DNA of 12,203 nucleotides from Physocladia obscura (taxonomy: Eukaryota; Chytridiomycota; Chytridiomycetes; Chytridiales; Chytriomycetaceae): the NCBI GenBank assembly GCA_027596945.1, contig JADGJH010001063.1:1-12203 (forward strand). Direction: 5' to 3'. The stretch's first letter is position 1; each line of letters opens with the position of its first letter. A program made the translations under genes and the position numbers. Below the pieces are notes generated by a model that was given only the letters and a program-made list of their open reading frames with translations, ran no database searches and was not told where the DNA came from. Below, in pieces: positions 1-11,114 of this stretch.

Positions 1-619
1 ATCTGTAATTTCGTAAAAATGATGCAATACTCAATTCTAAAAACTAATCATCTTTGCCCGACGATGACACTCCAACGGAAAAAACCGTCCTCGTCTTAAA
101 CCACGTTGTCGAACACGGCTGTTGCTTTCTATTGGGGAACAGCCGAATGGAGTGCCGAACATTTGATAGACGCGCACCGCATCGCAGAACAGCTTGGTGG
201 TCGCCAATTGCGTCTGGAGTTCTCACCAGAAAATTATTCCCGCTGATTCGCGCCTTGCGCTTGAAGATAGCCCGATTATGCAGCGACTTGCAGCGGGCTT
301 GGATATTCCGGAGGGTAAACAAAAGTCGGCGGCGATGCTATTTAGGTTTGTTTTTGTTTTGTCGTTTTTTATTTGATAACATTTAATTCATGTATATAAT
401 AAAAAAAGCCAATTCCCAACAAACAGGACTGCACACTCGCTCAACTTGCATTGGCTTGGTGTGTGAAAACCTCAGACGTCTCCATCGTTATCACCGGCGT
501 GTCGAAAGCATGTCAAATTACTGAGTCTTGCTGTTGTTCCCAAATTGACTGATGAAATTCTTGCAGAGATTGAAACTGTTTTGGCAAACAAGCTGGCTCC
601 TGAGCCAAAGTTGTGTTAA
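1..619 (+). pseudogene. Decayed Kv-beta-type aldo-keto reductase (3' part)
   Basis: The sequence matches NADPH-dependent aldo-keto reductases related to voltage-gated K+ channel beta subunits, but only when read as blocks in changing frames. Block 57-126 reads TPTEKTVLVLNHVVEHG. Block 127-198 reads FYWGTAEWSAEHLIDAHRIA plus EQLG. Block 198-235 reads WSPIASGVLTRK. Block 236-345 reads IPADSRLALEDSPIMQRL and onward. Block 430-525 reads CTLAQLALAWCVK up to QITE. Block 527-619 reads LAVVPKLTDEILAEIE and ends at TAA. The breaks look like one inserted T near 126, a loss of roughly 35 codons at 198 (the region after LG that normally leads to the WSP motif), a small loss near 235 and a frameshift at 525/526. 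A GT...AG stretch (346-426) probably marks an old intron, but its phase no longer fits. The native stop and a downstream AATAAA remain. The 5' end is outside the window. A clean protein cannot be produced by splicing, since the breaks lack introns. Confidence 0.85.
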
Positions 620-636
620 GCAATATTATTTTCTCA

Positions 637-642
637 AATAAA
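637..642 (+). terminator. Poly(A) signal of the decayed reductase
   Basis: An AATAAA hexamer lies 18 nt after the TAA of the reductase relic, in the usual position for a fungal or animal cleavage signal. It suggests that the relic keeps its original 3' flank and is not a retrocopy; no poly(A) tract follows. Confidence 0.45.
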
Positions 643-731
643 GATTAAGATTCACAGCAAAAAGTATTGGAATGATTGAGAACAATGATTAGACTTGTTT
701 GTATGTGTGATGTTACTTTGGCTGGTAAATA

Positions 732-920
732 ATGGCATATCAAATCGACAAAAATATCAAGGCAGTCGTTCTGTATCTGACTGACGGCATTGCAGGTGTG
801 CTTCCTGATTGGTTCACTTTTGAATGGATATTTGGCGGAAATGGAACACTTTAATGATGTGGTATCATATCTGGAGCTTTAAACATGATATTTCGTTACT
901 TTTGGCAAATCAGACAGATA
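732..920 (+). pseudogene. Possible transposase N-terminal relic
   Basis: An ATG at 732 opens a roughly 42-codon frame beginning MAYQIDKNIKAVVLYLTD and ending in TFEWIFGGNGTL before a TAA. This resembles the N-terminal helix-turn-helix region of fungal Tc1/mariner-IS630-like transposases, which often begin with MxYxI and contain a TFERxxxLWRxxGTL-like segment. The bases that follow give EHFNDVVSYLEL in one frame and FKHDISLLLANQTD in another, which could be the next segment after frameshifts. No terminal inverted repeats or DDE catalytic block were found. The similarity is judged by eye and is weak; chance is a real alternative. Confidence 0.25.
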
Positions 921-1213
921 TAGGTGAAAAATGAAGTACGGGATTAGAATTTCATATAATTTAAAACTGAAATGTTCAACCTTGTTGCAATGCTGAAACA
1001 CAGCGCTATCTTGAAAATCTTACTTACAACTCGAGAGTACGATTGGTGCCATTCACCAAAAGCTATCTCCATAGATTAAGTGGGCCTTTGCATTTTCTCT
1101 TCGATATATTCAAAACTGTGCATTATCTTCTAATTTGATTATAAAAATTCACAGCAACAATAATCGTGTGTTATCGCATTAGTTAGATTCTTTAGAACCT
1201 TTGAGATCAATGA

Positions 1214-1233
1214 TGATAAGAAGAAAAGATAAG
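1214..1233 (+). promoter_or_regulatory. Paired GATA-factor motifs upstream of UGPase
   Basis: TGATAAG (1214-1220) and AGATAAG (1227-1233) both fit the HGATAR consensus of GATA zinc-finger factors. They lie 13 nt apart, about 80-100 nt before the UGPase start codon. Their spacing and location fit a proximal promoter element, but short motifs like these arise by chance in AT-rich DNA and no binding data are available. Confidence 0.3.
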
Positions 1234-1313
1234 CGTGTGGAAGAAATCACGTTTCTGCCAAGTCAAGAACAAAAAACAACGAAAAACAAAAAACACAGAA
1301 GACAATTTTCAAA

Positions 1314-3275
<1,962 letters not shown>

Positions 3276-3338
3276 TCTTTTTTGTTTTTGAACCTGAATG
3301 ACCTTTTCTTTCATTTTTGGTCTACAAGCAAAAACATA

Positions 3339-3353
3339 AATAAAAATAATAAA
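3339..3353 (+). terminator. UGPase poly(A) signals
   Basis: Two AATAAA hexamers (3339-3344 and 3348-3353) begin 64 and 73 nt after the UGPase stop, in an A-rich stretch. This is a normal distance for 3' end formation. Confidence 0.6.
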
Positions 3354-3519
3354 TTGATCAATCAATACGTCACTTCAAAGAGATAATTACTGAATTTGTC
3401 ATACACTCTCATGTGGATGTTTTGGAATTTGCTATATTATCTCCTCAAATTCTCTTTCCTAAAAACCTTCCAAGTTCTTAGAAAATTCCGACAAAGAGAC
3501 ACTCATAACTATCAGCAGC

Positions 3520-3525
3520 TTTATT
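3520..3525 (-). terminator. Candidate XRN1 poly(A) signal
   Basis: TTTATT on the plus strand reads AATAAA on the minus strand, 278 nt beyond the XRN1 stop codon. Several other A/T-rich hexamers lie nearer, so this is a candidate only. Confidence 0.35.
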
Positions 3526-3802
3526 AAACAGCCCTACTCAAAAGAAAGCATAAGATAACACAAAATTCATCCAACACTTTTTACCGTGAATGTCCCACTA
3601 TAAACTGAACTACAAACCACCACTAATTGTTATGCATGGACTTTCACGACTCCATTGCAAATAGCCTGGGATTTTCCAAGGACTTCACATTTATCAGAAA
3701 ATTTTGGAAATTTTTCTACAAATGGACAATGGTGTCAAAAAAACTATATTAAAGAACCCAAAAATTGAAAGAAAAGAAAGAGTGTTTGTTGTTTTAATCT
3801 TA

Positions 3803-4872
3803 TCAAGCATCAGTAGACTTGTTTCTGTCTGTTGCCCCTCCACTGCCACTGCCTTGTGGGCGATTGTGCTGAGCTCCTCGACCTCCGCGATTTCCTTTGC
3901 TTCTTCCTCCACGTGTGTTCCCACTCACATTAACTTGAAATTGTTGCTGATTGTAATATCCACCAGGAGTATTATACTGAGGTTTGAACGATTGGTGATT
4001 CTGCAATCCGCTGTTGCTATTTCCATACTGTATTTCTGATTGTGCAACTGGAATTTGTGGTATTAGATAGTAATTTTGTTGCTGACCAAAATGCTGAGGA
4101 TTCGGAACCTCATAATTACCACTATGATTTGGTGGAATATATGTAACACCTGGGCCTTGAGAAACTTGATAGTTTGGATTATATGCACCGCCATAATATT
4201 GCTGCATTTGCTGTGGAGGTGAAACAAATGCTTTTTGGTCCCATCGAGGTATCGTCTGTGAAACTGAAGCCATGCTTGCAAGAATTTGCTGCGAGATATC
4301 TTGAGACGTCGGCTGTTGTTGCTGTACAATTGCATCCTGTGAAGATGAACCTGTAATTGCCACAGTATTAGACACAAGAGCACTATTGCTACCAATTGAC
4401 AGCATTGATTTTAAACTTTGAGTAAGCTCATCGATCTTTGCAGTTTCTGACACAGTAGCAGGAGGTTTATTGGCAGGAGTTGCGCTATTTTGAACATGCG
4501 CATTATTCTTCAAAATTTGATGACGCTGATCTTTTGCAATAATCTCGCTAGTTGATTGATTTTTGATTGCAGAATGTACATTGCTTCCACTCTCAGACCA
4601 AACGGTTCGAGAATTTCCAATTGCACGAACTTCAGTATCCTTCGATTCAATACCAGTGGTTACGATTCCGCGCTTTTCTGGTAAATTCTGGGTCTTCGGT
4701 TTTGCTGCAGATGAGGTATTTACTTGACGTTCCTTTTCGCTGGAATTCATGAGTGGTTTTCCGGGGACACGATCAGGAATATTTGGACGCGACTGCGCAG
4801 CTGAAACGGTCGCAGTGCTGCCTGAAAGCGGTTGTGGGTTGCTGATATTAAGCAAAGAGTCCTTGTAGACAG
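3803..4872 (-). other. XRN1: Disordered Q/N-rich and RGG tail of XRN1
   Basis: The last exon encodes about 350 residues with little expected fold. It begins S/T/N-rich, has a helix-prone stretch [14 protein letters not shown], then short Q runs ([13 protein letters not shown]), a Y/N/Q/G-rich segment with repeated [14 protein letters not shown] and GGYYNQQQF, and finally [13 protein letters not shown] near the C-terminus. In other eukaryotes the XRN1 tail carries short motifs that bind decapping factors, and RGG patches bind RNA; which partner is bound here cannot be told from sequence. Confidence 0.8.
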
Positions 4873-7800
4873 ACATTCCGCGATGCGGAGAACATCTAAA
4901 TACAAAAATGCTATTCTTAAAAACCTAGAATGCTAGAAACAATAGTCATTACCTGCCATCCAAATTGACACCAGACATAAATGTCACATCAAAAACAACA
5001 TCAACCACTCTTCCACTCTCGATTGCAATAATTGTTCCTAAAGCGCCCAGTGGGACAATACCCGTTGCAGAAACATTAACAACACGGTCACCAAGGTCAA
5101 ATTTCTGAATACCACACCGGAAAGGAGAATGGGAGGGTTTGAGCACGTAGTTTCGTGGAATATTTTTAAAAGTTTTCGCTTTTCCATAAACGTGGATACC
5201 CGCCTCAGCATAAATAGCGTCAATGGAAGTTTCGATATTTTGGACATACGACTTCGTTAACGCTTGAGCATCCAATGAGACTTTCTCAAAATCCTTGACA
5301 CCAATCGATTTTATCCAACCTTTCAGCTCTTCAATGCGCGAATCGATTGTGGTGGATGGAAATAAATCTGTATCGGCAAACATATCACTGCCACGACTTC
5401 GATCAATACATTTAACAACTTCCGGAAACCTTGACTAAGCAAAATAATATCTCAAAAATAAAATCTTAAAAAATGAAATAGAAACTCACAATATATTCGC
5501 GAATGAGCTCGATAGCAGATTGACTATATTCCCAAACAGTTCCAACTTTCCGTGTCATTCCTAAAACCTTTTTGCCCTTTCCTTCGAACTTCATATTTAA
5601 ACCAAAATTTGCCCGTTCACTTCCGCCATTTTTGCTTCGAACGCTTCCTGTCATTGTCACAAACAGACTTGACGTCAACTTAGACAGGGCCAGTGATGAT
5701 ATTTTCAAAGTTTTGCAAATTTGTATGGCTGAAGTGTATCGCTCATCGAGATTGGCTAGCCGCGCCAATTCTTTCGTGAACTTCAAATCTTGTTCAAGTT
5801 TTTCATTCAATGGAGCCTGTTCTCATAAAATTAATCTCCAAGGAATTATTTAATTGCCAAGAAAAACAAAAAAGTACCAGAAGCTTCACAGTTAACAAAT
5901 CACCATCATCGCTATATCCACGCACTTCTCCCAATCCACCATAATTAATGGGACCCAAGAAAAACACTGAAGATCCAATATAAAATTCGTCAGCAATCGC
6001 GGGAGGTGGTACTTCTTTATATCGTGGATCTTCATGCTCCCTTCCTTCAACAACTGTTTGAAGAGCAACATCTACTTCATCAGTTGCGAAATTCTTGACC
6101 ATCGATCCGTCTTCAACAAGAATCATGCCCTTCAGCAGCCTGACCGTGACAATCACTTCGACCGGGCCAGTAATGACACCGTATCGTTTACTGTACATTT
6201 GCTCCGTTTTTTCGACAGAATCGAAAAATTGATCTTGGATGTGACCGGATATAGTTTCAGCTAAAATATCGCGCGCGTCAGCCACAAGTGCGCCAATCCC
6301 GTTTGAAGCCTGATAACTCATCAATTCATCACTAACTTTCACAACCAGTGCTTCATGCAAGAAAGGCCATCCAACAAAGATGTTTTTTTCTTTCAGCAAA
6401 TGTAATGCGATTTTCTCTGTAGGTGAAGATTCAATATGCATCGCGCTTTTTAAGGTGACAACCACGGTTTCACGTTGAGATTCTTGCTGAAAAACTGTAA
6501 CTCCGTGGTAACCCAAAGTCGAAGTGTGCGGTAAAGTTTTCAGAGTTGGGAAGCCTGGATGAAAGCTTGCAAAGTTTCCTGGAAGCAGACCAAACTTGAG
6601 ATTAACATCTGAAGGGATATCGAAAACAAGCTGTAGCGCGCAGCACTTTGGAATATCTGGAAATGAATCTGGTGATGGAGAAGCTCGGTGAATAGTTGGA
6701 GCTTTTGGGTCCGGATTACGTATAAACTTGAATGAATGGCCCAAAGTATTTCTCTTGACTTCGTCTTTTGTGAGTTGTGCCTCGCGAGCTATTTAATGGA
6801 TAAAATTTTACTTCATGGTTTTGAATGAGAAAACGAAAAAAAAAAAGAAAAACCTTTGAGAGTTCGTATTAACCTCACTTCGTCAATGAAGGGAATTTTT
6901 ACAATCGCCTCCCAGTCTTGCTTTTTACCGTTCAAATCTAGTTCAAACTCTGTTGGATAAAAGTCCAAGATGGGAGATCCAGGATCAGTCATCAAATCGC
7001 GAAATGGTGGAGGAATGAGATCTTTTGAAGCTGCCGGTAAAACGCCCATAAGTTGATAGAATGGTAAAAACGGCCTTCCTTTTTCGAATTTAATTGGATG
7101 AAATCTTTCAATGTTTTGAAGATCCGTAATTTTTGGCGCATAATGGTATGGATAAAACCATCCCCATGATTGAACACCACGATAATAATAAAGCAACACC
7201 CATTGCAGACCTTCTATATAGCTATACACAATTTTCGAAAGTTCGTCATAGTTGTTATAGTTGATTTCCAATTTTTCCTGTGAACAAAAGAATTATCACC
7301 AGTTAAAGCAGATCATTAAAAGTTTCAAAAATAGCACAAACTCACCCTATAATATTCAGACTTCCAAAAACGAAATTCATGCTCAACTTCAACCTTTCCT
7401 TCCTGCTCCTTCATATCATCCAAGTCCGAGGCTTCTAAAACTTCCGCGAAATCATAACGTTTCAAAATTCTCAGCCGAGCTTCATTACTTTCCTCATCAC
7501 TCTCATCGTCAAGGTCGCCATCCTCCCAAGAAATAAATAGCTTTTGCGTTTGAAGAGACTGTGAGATTTCTTCAGATGGATCAAATGCAACACCATGACG
7601 AAGACCTAGTTCCTTACTCAAACCAATAATGAAGTCTGTATCAACAGGAGGAGTCTGAGTTGGAAAAAATAAAACACTTTCATCCGATCGAGGCGACATA
7701 ATAAATGCACGTATTTTATCATAGAGGGCTTTTTGTTGGCGGGATAAGTCTGAGTATTGACAAATAAAGTATTAAAGCAAGTATTAACAAATAATCCGCA

Positions 7801-9372
7801 CTCACACAATGGAAGTTTTCGATCTCCGTTTTTTGAGTTCGATTTGCTCCCTTCTTTGCGCTTATTTTTCAACGTTTTTTTTCCTTTGACGAACTCTTGT
7901 TTTTTACTCTCAATAAATCCAGAATCCCCGCGTTCCATGTCAAAAACTTCACGTTCCATCTCTCCGATACCCATTAAAAGGAGCTCAAGTCGCTGAAGGT
8001 TAATTTCACCATTTTCATTGATGTAACCGCCAAGAGATGGAAGAAGATCTTTATAAATTTTGAAAAATGTCGCCAGAGCACCTTCGTTGATATGAAGGCC
8101 CGGCAAATGAGGTAAAAAATCGTTCCCTGCATGAGCGATAAATTAGATTGTTAAAATGAACAAAAATTAAAAAACAAACCAACGAAAAATGATAGTAAAA
8201 TAAAATCATCAATAACCCTTTCCAGCGAATATTCAAATCCAACAAGGGACTCTTGGATAATATTAAACTCCATATCAAGATATTCTCTAAAAATCGACAG
8301 ATGCATTAGATAAAAATTTTGTGAGTCTGGATTCGCGGTTGCAAGAGTTTTCTTTGCTGTGCCACGTCCGCCGAAAGTAATCTCTTCACGCAAAAGAGCA
8401 AAATGTGGCTCGTGAGAAAGAAGACCGAGCATAATCAAATCTGCGTCAAGCCTTGCACGAAGTTACAACCATGAGGATACATATAAGATTTATAAAAAAC
8501 TCACCCATAGAGACAATGCCTTGTGTTTGGAGTATAGTTTTCGGATGCTCGAACACTGCGAATATACTCCATAATTTTGTGTTCTCCTTCTCCAGGAACA
8601 TCGTGACCAGACAAAATCACAGTTATAGAAGCCCATGAAGCGTCTTCAGAAATTTTTTTCGCAATAAAATATTTCAAATTTTCAGAGAGCCTAGCCATAA
8701 AAGTTGTGCCTACGACAATACAGGATAAATATTTCAAAATTTTCAGACTTTTTTTTTTTTATCTAATACCTGGAGTGATACAGTTTGAATCAAAAGCTTT
8801 CTCTTTCGGCAGTTCTTCCCCTTTGGCTAAAGCTTTCTTGCGTGAGTCTTCAGCATCCTTGGCCGTGCGAAAACGTCGACTTCGTTGCTGATTCATTTTT
8901 GCTCGAGGTGCTACTCTGGAAATATTTAATTTTTCAGCACCAAGTAATTATTATTTGCAGAACTTACCCATCTACAGCCATGAAAAACACGGATGTTGGT
9001 TTAATTTTGGCAAACAACGCATCGATATAGTTGAATATTGCCAAAAATATTTGCTCCTCAGTGATTCGAAAGTGCGGATTATCGTCGTTTGGATGCTATT
9101 TTGATTATGCTGTTGTTACTTTTCAACCGATCAAGCATGTGCATATTGACGGGCGGGAGGTTGCACGTACACTGCACGGATGAATAATTCCATTCATATC
9201 CAAGTAAAGGTTGTCTGAAATCAACAGAACGATTTGGGAGGGGTCAAAACAAAGTTTAAACTCTTCTGTCAGCAAAAAACACACCAAAAACGGGAATCTT
9301 GTTTTCTTCAACGAGATTTGAGCACAACGGATATCGCTCGGAGATCCAGCGGAAGAACTTTGGAATTCCCAT
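3803..9372 (-). CDS. XRN1: 5'-3' exoribonuclease XRN1, 13 exons
   Basis: This is the cytoplasmic nuclease that degrades decapped 5'-monophosphate mRNA. Exons: 9372-9285, 9214-9171, 9095-8968, 8915-8770, 8709-8505, 8451-8180, 8126-7806, 7749-7346, 7277-6854, 6788-5878, 5816-5490, 5434-4953 and 4895-3803. All 12 introns are GT-AG, 52-75 nt, and the frame joins to 1614 aa (yeast 1528, human 1706). The start [16 protein letters not shown] is the family's canonical N-terminus. Catalytic and 5'-phosphate-binding residues fall at yeast numbering: D35, D86, K93, Q97, R100, R101, E176, E178, D206 and D208, followed by GNDFLPHLP near 295. The XRN_M, D1 (WSWG-like region [18 protein letters not shown]), KOW/SH3-like and RCSPHRG segments follow. 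From about residue 1260 the protein is low-complexity, Q/N/Y-rich, with an RGG patch just before the stop. There is no sign of damage. Confidence 0.97.
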
Positions 9373-9594
9373 TGTGTGTTCGCAATTTGTTTGAAAGTTT
9401 TCGTTCGATTCGACTGTGCGGTGAGCAAAGTTTCTTCTTTTTGTCCTTGCCACACAAAAAAGTTTCAATTCATTGGAATTTACGAAAATGAATATTTAAC
9501 ATTTAAATACCAAATCTGAATGGAAATCAAATAAATATTAAAAAGTGAATAGAGACCAAATAAATATTTAATCATTGAAAAACTTTCAGTCAAA
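9373..9594. other. XRN1 leader and THOC3 3' flank
   Basis: Only 222 nt separate the THOC3 stop from the XRN1 start. The half nearer XRN1 includes one minimal upstream ORF, ATG AAT TGA at 9473-9465, out of frame with XRN1. The half nearer THOC3 is very A/T-rich and holds two imperfect copies of a GAATARAGACCAA block. No clear AATAAA on the minus strand follows THOC3. Confidence 0.55.
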
Positions 9595-10918
9595 TCAAGA
9601 AAATACTGAATAAAGACCAACAACACTGCCGCCATCACCACTACCACTGGCACTCCTTGAACTTGACGACGAACTTTTACTCCCGCCATCGTCGCCAGCA
9701 TATGCAAGAATATACTTTGAAGGATGCCACGCGAGTGTGTCGACGGCCCACGAGACTGGTAACGAATACAAACTGTCACCTGAGTCGACCGACGAAATGT
9801 CGATGAATTTTTCTTCACTACTTGCTATGGCAATCAGTTGGCCGCAGTATGAAAATGACATTGCGCGGACAGGCATACTGATAAATTTTTTCGATTTTTT
9901 TTTTGTTCACAGTGAGTTATACTGACAACAAAATAAAAATAAAACAAGTTACTCTTGATGTGCAAATGTACGCAGACACACAAAGTCGTTGACATCCCAT
10001 AAACTAACGAGAGAATCAGAGCTTCCCACAGCCATATATCTTCCGTTTGGATCGAAATGCAAACAGTAGCAGTTTGATGTGTGCGCGTTAACTTCATATA
10101 GTTGTTTGAAGGACGGAAAGTCGAGTACACGCACGGTGCCGTGGCCTGTTGTCAGATAAAAGAGCGAGTTGGAGTTGTCCCACCTGATTTCGTTGACTTC
10201 GCAGTCATTTTTAAGGGTATGCCAAATGTAAGGAGAAGCGGGGTGTTGTTGCGGGTTTGTGTTTGTTTGTTGCTGGGCATTGGAGTTGCTGCTGCCACGA
10301 GGGTCGATGAATGAAACGCAATCGTCCTTGTCGCCAACTGCAAGACATGACGCATCGGACGCCCACGCAACGTTAATGTTTTCGCCAGGTGTTGTGACTG
10401 TGAGCACGTTTGCAGTCGAAGAAGTTGGAGTTGTATTTGCGTTTGATTTTGATGATGTCGGCACACGTACGTCCCACAAACGCAATGTTCTGTCGGCTCC
10501 TGCCGAAGCGAGTATCGAAGGCGAAGTTGGGCTCCAAGTCACCTTTTATAGGAAAAAGAAAGATTTAGTAAGTTTCTTTTTTGTCTGGTTTGGTTTTTAC
10601 CTGATCGACGTCAGCAACATGCGCGCGATGGGTTGCTTCGCGTACCATCTGAAGCCAAATAGTCAGCATGCATTTTTATCTTGAATTTTGCAGCACATCC
10701 AATGCCGTAACGCGGCGTGGGTGATGTTTAAAGTGCAGTGAGCTAACCTGGCTGGAGTCGGTCCGGTGCTGGAAAACTCGCACGGTGCCGTCGATTCCAC
10801 CGGTTGCTATCCGTCGTCCATCGCTGCTCCACGATGCACTGAGTATCTTTCCCGAATGGCCCGTTCCCACCGTGCGCCGGACTCCAGCATTCAAATCACT
10901 TGTTCGGATCTCTCCCAT
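9595..10918 (-). CDS. THOC3: THOC3/Tex1-like WD40 subunit of the THO/TREX complex
   Basis: THOC3 (Tex1) is a WD40 propeller subunit of THO, which couples transcription to mRNP packaging and nuclear export. Exons: 10918-10748, 10648-10601, 10542-9953 and 9877-9595, joined in frame to 363 aa (human about 351). Matching landmarks are GHSGKILSASWSSDGRRIAT, HRAHVADVDQVTWSP, ADRTLRLWDVR, GENINVAWASD, GDKDDCVSFID, CEVNEIRWDN, NAHTSNCYCLHFDPNGRYMA, SDSLVSLWDVNDFVCLRTF, PVRAMSFSYCG, SEEKFIDI and AVDTLAWHP. These follow the human order throughout. Low-complexity inserts (SSKSNANTTPTSSTAN, NSNAQQQTNTNPQQH and a serine run SSSSSSRS) sit in loops. The start at 10918 has a strong AAAATGG context and gives the usual short N-terminus; an in-frame ATG at 10984 would add 22 basic residues and cannot be excluded. 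The boundary with other WD40 families is settled by the THO-specific order, not by one motif. Confidence 0.9.
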
Positions 10919-11114
10919 TTTTCCAGCAACTTTCTTCACAACTGAAAAGAGTTGATTTCTTTCGCGCTTTTCGTGCGGCGTCATTGCCGTCCAGTCGGCC
11001 CTCTAGGCGGCGGCTTGCATCACCGCATCTCGTCTTCAGCCTGCGGATCGACGTGTGTCTCTTGGCCGCGTTGACCGAACGAATCCAGATACTCACTCCC
11101 CGAAACGCCATCAT
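10896..11114 (-). promoter_or_regulatory. Upstream ORF and possible 5'UTR intron of THOC3
   Basis: Tandem ATGs at 11114 and 11111 (ATGATGGCG) open a 72-codon K/R-rich frame that overlaps both possible THOC3 starts in another frame. Inside it, a strong donor GTGAGT (11096) and an acceptor CTCTTTTCAG (ending at 10942) could remove 155 nt. After that splice the upstream ORF shrinks to MMAFRGL plus stop, ending before the ATG at 10918. The 10984 ATG lies inside this intron, which favours the 10918 start. Splicing is inferred from the motifs alone. Confidence 0.4.

Larger units (their letters stand above)
620..1313. other. Intergenic stretch with no intact gene
   Basis: This AT-rich stretch lies between the reductase pseudogene and UGPase. 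No long frame with recognisable protein similarity is present. The first part may hold a mutated transposase relic (reported separately). The last 120 nt are the UGPase promoter and leader: two GATA motifs, then a purine-rich leader full of AAAAC repeats running up to the start codon. I see no tRNA, rRNA or tandem array here. Confidence 0.7.
3276..3802. other. Shared 3' flank of convergent UGPase and XRN1
   Basis: This 527-nt stretch lies between two stop codons facing each other. It contains the UGPase poly(A) signals near its left end and, on the minus strand, an AATAAA at 3525-3520 that could serve XRN1 with a long 3'UTR of about 280 nt. I see no coding similarity, tRNA or repeat array between them. 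Confidence 0.65.

Noticed and set aside
1..619. A functional reductase gene whose frame changes are explained by tiny introns
   Set aside because: At 126, 198, 235 and 525 the blocks join with zero or one base between them, leaving no room for GT-AG introns, and conserved residues are missing.
620..1313. CRISPR array, tRNA or rRNA gene in the gene-poor stretch
   Set aside because: No regularly spaced repeats, cloverleaf or conserved rRNA blocks were seen, and the window is eukaryotic.
3704..4039. Plus-strand open frame opposite the XRN1 C-terminus
   Set aside because: It is antisense to the Q/N-rich and RGG tail, and its content is explained by codon bias on the other strand.
9256..9468. 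An N-terminal extension of XRN1 beginning MKLFCVARTK
   Set aside because: The codon at 9468 is TTG, not [12 protein letters not shown] at 9372 is the family's standard start.
10259..10684. A 141-codon plus-strand frame opposite THOC3
   Set aside because: It is antisense to a conserved WD40 exon and crosses its intron; no similarity is seen.
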